Source: a virus. Taken from it: 31,727 bases of DNA. The first letter of the stretch is position 1, and each line of letters starts with the position of its first letter. The position numbers and the translations under genes are program-made. The stretch is taken from positions 1 to 31,727 of IMG/VR virus record IMGVR_UViG_3300044641_000537. One strand, written 5' to 3'. Of this stretch, positions 16,271-22,987 are shown piece after piece. Below the pieces are notes generated by a model. It did not search any database, was not told the DNA's origin, and worked only from the letters and a program-made list of their open reading frames with translations.

Positions 16271-17095
16271 ATGTTAAAATCAGTCTCATCCATCACCAAC
16301 GCCATCGGTGCGTTGAACTTTAAAGGCACGTGGGATGCCAACGCCAACAGTCCTGCACTGGCCTCTAGCGTTGGCACAAAGGGCGATTACTACGTTGTTG
16401 GCACAGCAGGCTCGACTAACCTGAACGGCATCAGCAACTGGGGCGTGGGCGATCTTGCAACCTTCAACGGCTCTGTCTGGCAACGGGTCGAGGGCGGCGC
16501 TGATCTGAATGGTGTGAATCTTTCTGTTTCTGGCACAAGCACCCTATCCGGCTTGACCGCATCCACTGCGCTGGCACTGAACGCAAGCAAAGAGATTATC
16601 AGCGTCACCAACACTGGCACGGGCAACAATGTGCTGGCAACCACACCGACTTTGGTTGGCGATGTCACGCTGTCCACTGGCAATCTTGTTGTAGCAGATA
16701 CAAAAGGCATCGACTTTTCTCTCACTCCAGGCACAGGCACAAGCGAGTTGCTGGACGACTATGAGGAAGGTACATGGACGCCAAACCAAGGTGCTGATTT
16801 AGTTGTTGTGGGTACGTTTAGTTCTAGCGGTACATACACTAAAGTTGGAAATATGGTGACAGTACAGGCGCATTTGCAAGCAACAACAAGCATAGCTTGG
16901 TCGAGCAATCCAACCATAGTTTCAACAAATCTACCTTTTGTTTCTGCAGGTGGTAGAGAATTTACTGGTACTGGACACAATCAAAATTATGCAACTTTTT
17001 TTGCAACATTTGCTGGCGGCTCAAGCACTATTTTTGCAGTTGGGGCGTCATCAGCAGCTCCTAGTGTTGATCTTAGCCTGACGTACTTTGTCTAA
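16271..17095 (+). CDS. Tail fibre protein
   Basis: The 274-residue protein has three visible parts. Residues 10-75 ('LNFKGTWDANANSP', 'GDYYVVGTAGST', 'GDLATFNGSVWQRVEGG') form the small carbohydrate-binding-like module common near the N-terminus of phage fibres. Residues 80-160 are a Thr/Ser/Leu-rich shaft with 'TTPTLVGDVTLSTGNLVV'. Residues 165-274 start with 'DYEEGTWTPN' and 'GTYTKVGNMVTV', a knob domain found at the end of many fibres. A GAGGA ribosome site precedes the ATG. Together with the spike downstream it probably determines host range. Confidence 0.75.
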   Translation: MLKSVSSITNAIGALNFKGTWDANANSPALASSVGTKGDYYVVGTAGSTNLNGISNWGVGDLATFNGSVWQRVEGGADLNGVNLSVSGTSTLSGLTASTALALNASKEIISVTNTGTGNNVLATTPTLVGDVTLSTGNLVVADTKGIDFSLTPGTGTSELLDDYEEGTWTPNQGADLVVVGTFSSSGTYTKVGNMVTVQAHLQATTSIAWSSNPTIVSTNLPFVSAGGREFTGTGHNQNYATFFATFAGGSSTIFAVGASSAAPSVDLSLTYFV

Positions 17096-17104
17096 GGAAT
17101 AACA

Positions 17105-18676
17105 ATGTCACTTACCAAAGTTTCGTATTCAATGATCCAAGGCGCTGTTGTCAACGTCTTAGATTTTGGCGCTGACCCAACAGGCGTTGCTGATTCAACA
17201 ACCGCAATTCAAGCAGCAATTAATTCGCTTGCGCCCACATCATCAGCAGTTACGCCAGCAAATGCTGGTGGCGGTACTGTCTACATTCCTGCGGGTAAGT
17301 TTCGCATCACTGACACATTGCTTATTGGCTATGGAATCACCTTAATGGGTGATGGCGCAGGCGGCTATCCATACCTTGCCAACAACGCGCAAATGTCTGA
17401 AATTCAAGTGGATTTTGGCGCAAACGTTAATAAGTGGGCAATTGACAGCGCAACATACGTTACTGCTACTGGACTTCGTGTTGCCTATAACGCTTACGTC
17501 AATGGAAACATTGATGCAGACTACAATGGACTTCAACTTGTAGCCATTCGAGGAATAACATTATTTCAACTTGGCGGTCAAACAAACATACCTTATGGCG
17601 GCATCCGTTTAATTGGTTGCCCCAATATGGTCATTGATGAAGTGACCATTCAAGGTTTTGGTGTCGGCCTTCAACTCAATACTTGTTTTGGTTCAAGCAT
17701 CACGCGCATTACTTCGCAGTCTAACTATTACGGATTGCTGTGCTACAACGCCAACAACAACATCTATGTTCAAGGTCAGTTTGACAAGATTGTTGATCCA
17801 TTAGACTTGACAGTGCCAGCGGGAAGAGTTCCAACATGGATGCCAAGCAATGCCGACTTTATATCAAGTTATTACATGGCGGGGACACATAACGCCGCAA
17901 GCAAGGGTGTAATTGTTGCTGCTGATGCGCCTGTCGGGTCTAACAGTGCAACGCTAAATGTCATCACGCAAGGTTGGAATGACCCTGCATTTTTCTTTAA
18001 TTCTTATGCAACCACATTAGTTAGTCTTTATGTGGAAGGGACTCAAGCGCAAAATATTATTTCTTCAGCGCAAGCGTCATGGACTTGCGTCAATATGCAA
18101 AACTTTACCCTAGCGGCAACACGAGTTGTTGACATGGGTTTTCAAAGCGTTGGGCAAATTAATATTGGCGCAAATAATCTATCAACAACTTTTATCCGAA
18201 ACCTTTGGGGAAGTTTATCGCCAGCTGACCCTTCATATTTGTTGTTGCAAAACACATCCAACACAACTACGGCATTTTCTATTCCAGATCACCCGAGATT
18301 ACGCAGATTAGTTGGGCAAAACCGTGGCGATGTGACAATGGATGTGACTTCCGCAACGGGAACAATCACATCGGTCACAAACAAAGAAGCGTACTTCATC
18401 AAGTACGGTAATCAAGTCACCATTTACTTTACGTTTACTGTTGCCGACAACGGAACAGGCGCAACATACATAACAGTTACTGGTATGCCATTCCCATGTT
18501 CTAGCACCATCGGCGCATCGGGTACAGCGCACAATTCAACTTTAGGTTTGTGTGAAATTTATGTTAATCCAACATTTAGTACGTTTATTATTGAAAAATA
18601 CGATGGGACGTATCCAGCAACAACTGGAGATGTGATTTCAGGTTCGTTCACATATTACACAGCATCAACCATTTGA
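17105..18676 (+). CDS. Tailspike with pectate-lyase-like beta-helix
   Basis: The 523-residue protein begins with a short stem and then 'NVLDFGADPTGVADSTTAI' followed by 'GGGTVYIPAGKFRIT', the start signature of the right-handed beta-helix (pectate lyase superfamily) found in phage depolymerase spikes. The helix spans roughly residues 15-390, with repeated short strands such as 'NMVIDEVTIQGFGVGLQLN'. Residues 395-523 form a separate beta-rich C-terminal domain. No head-binding domain is present, so it probably joins the virion through the adaptor two genes upstream. Polysaccharide-cleaving activity is likely but no catalytic residues can be assigned. An AAGGA ribosome site precedes the ATG. 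Confidence 0.82.
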   Translation: MSLTKVSYSMIQGAVVNVLDFGADPTGVADSTTAIQAAINSLAPTSSAVTPANAGGGTVYIPAGKFRITDTLLIGYGITLMGDGAGGYPYLANNAQMSEIQVDFGANVNKWAIDSATYVTATGLRVAYNAYVNGNIDADYNGLQLVAIRGITLFQLGGQTNIPYGGIRLIGCPNMVIDEVTIQGFGVGLQLNTCFGSSITRITSQSNYYGLLCYNANNNIYVQGQFDKIVDPLDLTVPAGRVPTWMPSNADFISSYYMAGTHNAASKGVIVAADAPVGSNSATLNVITQGWNDPAFFFNSYATTLVSLYVEGTQAQNIISSAQASWTCVNMQNFTLAATRVVDMGFQSVGQINIGANNLSTTFIRNLWGSLSPADPSYLLLQNTSNTTTAFSIPDHPRLRRLVGQNRGDVTMDVTSATGTITSVTNKEAYFIKYGNQVTIYFTFTVADNGTGATYITVTGMPFPCSSTIGASGTAHNSTLGLCEIYVNPTFSTFIIEKYDGTYPATTGDVISGSFTYYTASTI

Positions 18677-18687
18677 AGGAAATAATC

Positions 18688-18960
18688 ATGGCACTCAAGA
18701 AAACAATTTCTTTTACCCCTGCTGGGTTTAGCACACCAGCAACGCTACAAGACGCATATTGCAAAGTTGTTCAAATCAATGGAGATAAAACAAAAATCTA
18801 TTTTGATGTCGTGTGTTTTAATAAAACGGACGATGGCATGACTCCTGCGCTTAAAAAGCAGTATGAGTTTGCGCCATCAATGGATGGCCGCAACTTTATC
18901 GCTCAAGCATACGAGCATTTGAAAACCCTGCCAGAATTTGCTGGCTCAACCGATTGTTAA
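18688..18960 (+). CDS. Hypothetical protein downstream of the tailspike
   Basis: ATG 18688 is preceded by AAGGAAAT at a good spacing, so it is preferred over TTG 18673. The 90-residue product has a beta-strand-rich N-terminal half with two cysteines ('AYCKVVQING', 'IYFDVVCFNK') and a helical C-terminal end ('FIAQAYEHLKTLPEFAG'). I do not recognise the family. The position between spike and small virion genes could mean a spike chaperone or a minor virion protein, but nothing in the sequence decides this. Confidence 0.6.
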   Translation: MALKKTISFTPAGFSTPATLQDAYCKVVQINGDKTKIYFDVVCFNKTDDGMTPALKKQYEFAPSMDGRNFIAQAYEHLKTLPEFAGSTDC

Positions 18961-18966
18961 ACCAAA

Positions 18967-18986
18967 GCCCAAGTGGATTCTTGGGC
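18967..18986 (+). promoter_or_regulatory. Intergenic RNA hairpin
   Basis: A perfect seven-base stem, GCCCAAG paired with CTTGGGC, encloses a six-base loop TGGATT in the 43-base gap between two small genes. No T run follows, so it is unlikely to be an intrinsic terminator. It may mark an mRNA processing or stability site after the tailspike segment. Confidence 0.5.
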
Positions 18987-19003
18987 AATACTAGGAGAGC
19001 ATC

Positions 19004-19249
19004 ATGTTGGAAAAAGTAACAGTAATTGACCGCATTGAAGTGGTTGAATCAGGTGTTGTGCAAGTTCGCACAGCTACACGCATCATGGAAGATGGCAAGC
19101 AGATTAGCAGCACATTTCATCGTCATGTTGTCGTGCCCGGCGATGATTACAGCGCAGAAGATGCTCGTGTGAAAGCCATCTGTGCTGCAACGCACACGGC
19201 TTCTGTGGTAAGCGCATATCAAGCAGCCCAAGCTGCAAGAGGAGTCTGA
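19004..19249 (+). CDS. Conserved hypothetical protein
   Basis: The 81-residue product follows an AGGAG ribosome site. It has alternating strands ('DRIEVVESGVVQVRTATRI'), a His-containing segment ('SSTFHRHVVVPGDDYSAED') and a helical Ala-rich end. It resembles short proteins found between fibre and lysis genes in environmental phages, where it is always of unknown role. The next gene starts two bases after its stop. Confidence 0.65.
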   Translation: MLEKVTVIDRIEVVESGVVQVRTATRIMEDGKQISSTFHRHVVVPGDDYSAEDARVKAICAATHTASVVSAYQAAQAARGV

Positions 19250-19250
19250 C

Positions 19251-19604
19251 ATGGCACAGAATAGTCAAATTGCATTTGCCCCACTTGGCAAAACCGTTGT
19301 CATCCCTGCGGCGGCTAGTGCGCCGACTGGCGTCCAGGCGCTGGTTGATGCACGTTTTGACGCACAAAGCACAGGGCAATACCGCATCATCAATTCCAGC
19401 GCAAACACAGTTTTCTTGGGTGTTGGTAGCACGGCTGCAATCGCCACGGCAAATGCTGTTGCGCCTGTTGCTGGTACGCCATCTTCAGCCATTGTGTTAG
19501 TGCCTGGTGCTGTTGAAGTCTTGCGCTTTGGGCGTGCATCATTCTTCAGTGGCTTGGCCTCTGCCGCCTCGACTGTTTACATCGTGCAGGGCGAGGGTAT
19601 GTAA
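19251..19604 (+). CDS. Hypothetical small structural-type protein
   Basis: The 117-residue product is rich in Ala, Val, Ser and Gly with few charges, and looks all-beta ('YRIINSSANTVFLGVGS', 'SSAIVLVPGAVEVLRFGRA'). Such a pattern is common in small phage virion or decoration proteins. It has an AGAGGAG site before the ATG and shares TAATG with the next gene. No family can be named, and a virion role is only inferred. Confidence 0.6.
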   Translation: MAQNSQIAFAPLGKTVVIPAAASAPTGVQALVDARFDAQSTGQYRIINSSANTVFLGVGSTAAIATANAVAPVAGTPSSAIVLVPGAVEVLRFGRASFFSGLASAASTVYIVQGEGM

Positions 19605-19801
19605 TGGCCGAGGATACTGACACACGGCTGGCGGTGCATGAGGCAGTTTGCGCTGAAAGATATGCCGCCATTGAAAAGTCTTTTGCTTCAGGCTCACAAC
19701 GCATGACCCGCATTGAGTATTTGCTTTATGTGGTGATTGCTGCTGTGTTGCTTGGGCCAGGCTTTGCTGGTGAGTTGGTCAAAAAAATACTGGGGCTGTA
19801 A
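19604..19801 (+). CDS. Small single-span membrane protein (possible lysis-cassette member)
   Basis: The 65-residue product has an N-terminal charged amphipathic region (1-36) and one membrane span at about 38-57 ('EYLLYVVIAAVLLGPGF'), ending in a short basic tail. The shape resembles small phage membrane proteins often called holins or antiholins. Because the 106-residue two-span protein at 20848 is the better holin candidate, this one may be a regulator. It starts on the preceding stop (TAATG). Confidence 0.6.
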   Translation: MAEDTDTRLAVHEAVCAERYAAIEKSFASGSQRMTRIEYLLYVVIAAVLLGPGFAGELVKKILGL

Positions 19802-19837
19802 ATTGACCCGATCAGCATTTGTCTGCTTGCCGCAGGC

Positions 19838-20491
19838 TTGGTTAAGCAAATACAAGCTGGGTGTGAGCTGTACAAACAGGCAAAAGAATCTTTCGTTGAG
19901 ATTAAGCAAACTGCTGATGAAGTTATCGCCATTGGCAAAGAGGTGCATGGCTTTTGGGGTCAATTACTTGCGTTTTTCAGACCCAAGCCCCAAGCGTCCA
20001 AGCCTGTGGCGAAAAAGAGGTCAACCTATGTCGCAGTTGACGAGACACAGGTCAAGATCGACATTGTAAAAAACTTAACTGAGTTTTTCAGACTGCAAGA
20101 GCAGTTAGCGGCACACATAAGAGAAGAGGAAGAGAAAAGCCTAACAGTCTATGACCCTAATCAGAACTTGATGGAGGCGGCGCTCAAGCGAGTGATGGCA
20201 CAGCAGGAGATGGATAGATTGGTTGTGACAATTAGGGAGACGATGGTGTACCAATCGCCCAAGGAAATGGGCGCACTGTACTCAGAAGTTCACAAGATGA
20301 GGGATGTCATACAAGGCGAACAGGAAAAAGCTAGACTTGCAAAAGAAGCGCAAGAGAGGCAAATGCGATGGCAACGGCGGCAAGAGGAAAGAAACCTCCA
20401 GCTAAAGCTGGCGGCAGTAATAGCAACTACTATATTCCTCCTTTACCTGTGGCTGTGGCTGCTCCTGTTAAGTCGCTGGCGGCAGATATGA
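19838..20491 (+). CDS. Coiled-coil protein with C-terminal membrane anchor
   Basis: The 217 residues read from TTG 19838 have a helical N-terminus, a Lys/Pro linker near 50-62, long charged coiled-coil helices (70-185) and one strong membrane span at about 190-210, rich in Leu and Trp. The frame stays open upstream to the stop of the previous gene. The 12 codons between read I-D-P-I-S-I-C-L-L-A-A-G, and related phage proteins usually begin M-D-P-I. True translation may therefore start at ATT 19802, directly after the TAA at 19799-19801. The gene overlaps the following one by 124 bases. The role is unknown, and its position suggests lysis or membrane attachment. Confidence 0.6.
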   Translation: MVKQIQAGCELYKQAKESFVEIKQTADEVIAIGKEVHGFWGQLLAFFRPKPQASKPVAKKRSTYVAVDETQVKIDIVKNLTEFFRLQEQLAAHIREEEEKSLTVYDPNQNLMEAALKRVMAQQEMDRLVVTIRETMVYQSPKEMGALYSEVHKMRDVIQGEQEKARLAKEAQERQMRWQRRQEERNLQLKLAAVIATTIFLLYLWLWLLLLSRWRQI

Positions 20492-20658
20492 TGGGCTGGA
20501 TTTTTGCGTGCGTGCTGGTGGGTTTGTTATTGCCCATGCTTGGGTTGCTGTATGTGGACATATTGGAAGCAAAGCATGAAGTCAGGCAACAGCTTGAGAA
20601 GGTGGAAAAATTAAGACGCGAGATTGAACAGGAGAAGCGTAAACATGACAAAACATGA
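20368..20658 (+). CDS. Type II membrane protein with coiled coil
   Basis: This 96-residue protein lies in a different frame and shares its first 124 bases with the upstream gene. AGAGG lies eight bases before the ATG. The N-terminus is basic and Pro/Gly-rich (1-35). One membrane span follows at about 42-63 ('GWIFACVLVGLLLPMLGLL'), and then a heptad-like charged helix (64-96). With the basic N-terminus inside, the helix would face the periplasm, which is the layout of an inner-membrane spanin subunit. The next gene, a lipoprotein, overlaps its end by 14 bases. The function is inferred only from architecture. Confidence 0.6.
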   Translation: MATAARGKKPPAKAGGSNSNYYIPPLPVAVAAPVKSLAADMMGWIFACVLVGLLLPMLGLLYVDILEAKHEVRQQLEKVEKLRREIEQEKRKHDKT

Positions 20659-20848
20659 ACTTACATTGCTGGCGCTAACTGTTTGCATTGGTATCCTTTG
20701 CGGTTTGCTGACTGGTTGTGCAGATCGTTTTCGCTATCCATGCCAAGACCCTAAGAACTGGGAACTTGATGAGTGCAAGCCGCCAATCTGCACTGCCACT
20801 GGCACTTGCCCAGAACAACTTGTTAAACCAGAACAGGAGAAAAAGTAA
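20645..20848 (+). CDS. Small phage lipoprotein
   Basis: ATG 20645 is preceded by AGGAG at 10 bases, better than the in-frame TTG at 20624. The 67-residue product has a signal peptide and a lipobox L-T-G-C at 22-25, so C25 would carry the lipid. The mature part is short with four more cysteines (C33, C44, C49, C55) and the pattern 'RYPCQDPKNWELDECKPP', which I recognise from small lipoproteins of environmental phages near lysis genes. It overlaps its upstream neighbour and is coupled to the next gene (TAATG). It may act in the outer membrane during lysis or superinfection exclusion. Confidence 0.75.
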   Translation: MTKHELTLLALTVCIGILCGLLTGCADRFRYPCQDPKNWELDECKPPICTATGTCPEQLVKPEQEKK

Positions 20849-21168
20849 TGCCTACTGTGACCTACAAACCAAACAACCGCCTGACTGCAGACGAAATTGA
20901 AGTTAGGGTATGGGCATTTGTTATTGTGGTCTTGGTGACCATTCTGCTTGGTGCTATGGGTATGTTCTTGTACTCAGTTTCGTTTGTAGTTCAGCCTATG
21001 TCGGGCATGGCTAAAATCGACTCTGTTTACTTGCAACAAATCAACACTATCATGGTGTTCATTACTGGCGTTCTTGGCGGTGTGGCGGGTCGGACTGGTG
21101 TCAAAGCTATTGCCAATGCAACTGCCAAGGCTGAAGCTACTGACAACGATGAGTCGCCCAAGCCATGA
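20848..21168 (+). CDS. Putative holin, two membrane spans
   Basis: The 106-residue protein has a short charged N-terminus, a membrane span at about 21-47, a short loop, a second weaker span at about 64-82 with 'GVLGGVAGRTGV', and a charged C-terminal tail. Size, topology and position just before the Rz/Rz1 and endolysin genes fit a class II-type holin, which makes the holes in the inner membrane that start lysis. It is coupled to both neighbours through TAATG and ATGA. Holin function is inferred from context. Confidence 0.68.
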   Translation: MPTVTYKPNNRLTADEIEVRVWAFVIVVLVTILLGAMGMFLYSVSFVVQPMSGMAKIDSVYLQQINTIMVFITGVLGGVAGRTGVKAIANATAKAEATDNDESPKP

Positions 21169-21638
21169 GTTTGTTTAACCCTTGGGTGATTCTTGGCATC
21201 GTCATGGCGGTGCTAGGTAGTTTTGGTGTTGGGTACTTCACTGGCGAATTGAATGAGTATGAACGCCAACAACTGGAGATTGCTGCCCTGAATGCCAAGG
21301 CAAGGGAAACCGAACAGACAATGGCAAAGGTAGCGCAGACTTATGCAGAGACATTACGAAAGGCAAACCATGTTGCAAAGATCAAAGAAACCCGTTTGCG
21401 TGATGATATTGCCACTGGTGCTCTCGGCCTGCGGATTGCTGTCAAAGCCCCCCAGTGTGCCGTACAAGCCGCCACAGATGCCGCCCCTGCCAGCGGAGGT
21501 GACGCAGGAACAACATCAGCCGAACTTGACAGATCGGTTGCTGATGCTCTTATCGCCATCACCGCAGAAGGAGATGCCGCCATCAGAAAACTCAACACCT
21601 GCATCCAAACCTATGACCAAATGAGGAGCATGAAATGA
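21165..21638 (+). CDS. Rz: Inner-membrane spanin subunit, Rz-like
   Basis: The 157-residue protein has an N-terminal membrane span at about residues 7-27 and then a long periplasmic Ala/Glu/Arg/Lys-rich helix (30-85) that can form a coiled coil. This is the layout of lambda Rz. The stretch from residue 60 to about 153 also encodes a lipoprotein in the +1 frame, as expected of embedded Rz/Rz1 pairs. Spanins connect inner and outer membranes and fuse them once the peptidoglycan is degraded. The start overlaps the holin stop (ATGA), and the endolysin starts inside its last codons. Confidence 0.85.
   Translation: MSLFNPWVILGIVMAVLGSFGVGYFTGELNEYERQQLEIAALNAKARETEQTMAKVAQTYAETLRKANHVAKIKETRLRDDIATGALGLRIAVKAPQCAVQAATDAAPASGGDAGTTSAELDRSVADALIAITAEGDAAIRKLNTCIQTYDQMRSMK
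21370..21624 (+). CDS. Rz1: Outer-membrane spanin lipoprotein, Rz1-like, embedded in Rz
   Basis: This 84-residue reading frame lies wholly inside the Rz gene in another frame. It has a short basic N-terminus, a hydrophobic core, and a lipobox L-S-A-C with C21 as the lipidated residue. A Pro-rich mature part follows ('KPPSVPYKPPQMPPLP'), all hallmarks of Rz1. ATG 21370 is preferred to ATG 21343 because it gives a normal signal peptide and has AAAGG seven bases upstream. Full embedding of Rz1 in Rz, as in lambda, is a known arrangement. Confidence 0.85.
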   Translation: MLQRSKKPVCVMILPLVLSACGLLSKPPSVPYKPPQMPPLPAEVTQEQHQPNLTDRLLMLLSPSPQKEMPPSENSTPASKPMTK

Positions 21639-22063
21639 ACTTATCCCCAAACTTCACACTTGATGAGTTAACCCACACCGACCAACGCAACATGGACAAC
21701 ACGCCCAACGATGCTGAACTAGAAAACTTGGTTCGCTTGGCTGAGTTTTTGGAACAGGTCAAAGAAGTGCTTGGCGGCAAGCCAATCATCGTGAATTCTG
21801 CGTTTAGGTCAAAAGCCGTAAATGATGCAGTGGGTTCAAAAGATTCCAGTCAACATCGGCGTGGGTGTGCGGCTGATATTCGAGTGCCAGGCATGAAGCC
21901 AGATGAGGTGGTTAGGGCAATTATTGAGGCAGGGTTACCTTATGACCAAGTTATCAGGGAATTTGACCGCTGGACCCATGTCAGCATACCTAATGCAGGG
22001 GATATTAAGCCCAGAGAAATGGCCTTGATTATTGACAAATCAGGGACAAGGGCGTTTGCTTAA
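21635..22063 (+). CDS. Endolysin, peptidase M15-type zinc peptidase
   Basis: The 142-residue protein has the M15A-type arrangement. It begins with a short 'FTLDELTHTD' segment, followed by 'IIVNSAFRSKAVND'. The zinc motif S-x-H-x-x-G-x-A-x-D follows, with H74 and D81 ('SQHRRGCAADI'), and the second zinc ligand H115 lies in 'WTHVS'. These enzymes cut peptide bonds in peptidoglycan cross-links and serve as endolysins in many phages. There is no signal peptide, so it needs the holin for release. It starts four bases before the end of Rz and ends tail to tail with the leftward block. Confidence 0.92.
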   Translation: MNLSPNFTLDELTHTDQRNMDNTPNDAELENLVRLAEFLEQVKEVLGGKPIIVNSAFRSKAVNDAVGSKDSSQHRRGCAADIRVPGMKPDEVVRAIIEAGLPYDQVIREFDRWTHVSIPNAGDIKPREMALIIDKSGTRAFA

Positions 22064-22152
22064 TCGGCATAAAAATGCAGCATTGCCAATAAAACGCCAA
22101 TGCCGATGATTGCGCCAATAAACAAAATTGCGATGGTTATGAGGACTTCCAT
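22060..22152 (-). CDS. Thirty-residue membrane peptide
   Basis: This short leftward frame encodes 30 residues with one membrane span ('LITIAILFIGAIIGIGVLL') and a short polar tail. It overlaps the upstream leftward gene by 16 bases and ends four bases inside the convergent endolysin stop. A GGAG lies 11 bases before the ATG, which is long but usable. It is the last possible gene of the leftward block. It could be a membrane regulator of lysis, but it may also be chance. Confidence 0.42.
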   Translation of the reverse strand: MEVLITIAILFIGAIIGIGVLLAMLHFYAD

Positions 22153-22337
22153 TTTTTGCACATCTCCTGTACTTTTTGGGACTTTTTCTTTTTATCACAA
22201 ATATTGCTGAGTTGTTTCAATTTGTACTGCATTTGCATTTGTGCTGGAGTTGGTGGAACTGGTGGATCTTTCGGCAATAAACCCGCCACACCCAGCCAAC
22301 AGCACCCAGCGGCAACAAGTAGACGATCAAATATCAT
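22137..22337 (-). CDS. Small protein with N-terminal hydrophobic segment
   Basis: The 66-residue product starts inside the preceding stop (ATGA) and has AGGGGG four bases upstream. The first 20 residues are hydrophobic with a C12-C13 pair, either a membrane anchor or a poor lipobox. A Pro-rich link is followed by a very basic tail with two cysteines (C47, C60; 'CDKKKKSQKVQEMCKKW'). I do not recognise it. The basic tail is unlike that of the neighbouring acidic small proteins. Confidence 0.5.
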   Translation of the reverse strand: MIFDRLLVAAGCCWLGVAGLLPKDPPVPPTPAQMQMQYKLKQLSNICDKKKKSQKVQEMCKKWKSS

Positions 22338-22546
22338 TCTTCCCCCTCATGCTCTTTAAGTCTGCGCTGTAGCCGCCCGATGCGCTCGACGTTGTACGTG
22401 ACAATTGACGCCGCATACTCGACCGCCGACTCGGCCTCCAGCTTCTTGATGACAGCCTCTCTCAGTTCCTTGGCGATGATTTCGTTAATCGTCTTGGGTC
22501 TGGTCAACTCTTTGAAGTATTTCAACGTTGGGTCAATCCAGCTCAT
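22334..22546 (-). CDS. Small helical protein
   Basis: ATG at 22546 is chosen because an AAGGGAAAAG stretch precedes it. A longer frame from 22585 adds 13 residues. The 70-residue product is charged and helical ('ELREAVIKKLEAESAVEYA', 'IGRLQRRLKEHEGEE') and may be a coiled coil. It is coupled to the next gene by ATGA. Similar small helical proteins occur in early regions of phages, and I cannot assign a function. Confidence 0.6.
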   Translation of the reverse strand: MSWIDPTLKYFKELTRPKTINEIIAKELREAVIKKLEAESAVEYAASIVTYNVERIGRLQRRLKEHEGEE

Positions 22547-22571
22547 GTGTTCTTTTCCCTTAAGTTTGGTT

Positions 22572-22778
22572 TCAATGGTCAACACATTGATGCAGTACGA
22601 CTAGCTTTGCCAGTTCATACATCCATACGGCATGTTGGTTGTCTACATGTGACGAAAGTGTTTTAAGTTCATCATCTTCATAAAACAACACAATGCAAGA
22701 CTGGTCAGGTTGTATGCGTTCTATTGCATGGGTGAGCATGGCAGTAGCATCCCAATCTTTAAGGTGGTGTACTTTCAT
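22572..22778 (-). CDS. Small acidic protein
   Basis: The 68-residue product starts at ATG 22778, six bases after an AGGAGAAG site. The start overlaps the stop of the upstream gene (ATGA). It has a strand-rich centre ('QSCIVLFYEDDELKTLSSH') and a helical C-terminus with His and Cys. No family is recognised. It belongs to the chain of small early leftward genes, a class that often encodes host-modifying proteins, but that role is only a possibility here. Confidence 0.58.
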   Translation of the reverse strand: MKVHHLKDWDATAMLTHAIERIQPDQSCIVLFYEDDELKTLSSHVDNQHAVWMYELAKLVVLHQCVDH

Positions 22779-22987
22779 GTGTTCTTCTCCTGTGGTGGTG
22801 TGCAGGTATGAATGTCGTTTGTGCGTTTGCCGCATCGTGGGCAGAAGTTCTGCTCTGTGCGCTGTGACAATCTTTCAAGTTCATCTGCCGCTTGCAAGAT
22901 GACTTCTTTAGGGCAGTACTCGTGGTTCAAGCGTAAATCTTCTATCAATGCTTCCAATTCCAATACTTTAATTTCATCTTTTGTCAT
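22775..22987 (-). CDS. Small zinc-ribbon-like protein
   Basis: This 70-residue protein has an N-terminal helical part (1-47) and a C-terminal C49-x2-C52 pair with a later H60-x-C62, which can bind one zinc ion. The centre is acidic. Small zinc proteins of this sort are common in phage early operons and may bind DNA or host RNA polymerase. Both ends are coupled to neighbours by four-base overlaps. Confidence 0.62.
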   Translation of the reverse strand: MTKDEIKVLELEALIEDLRLNHEYCPKEVILQAADELERLSQRTEQNFCPRCGKRTNDIHTCTPPQEKNT

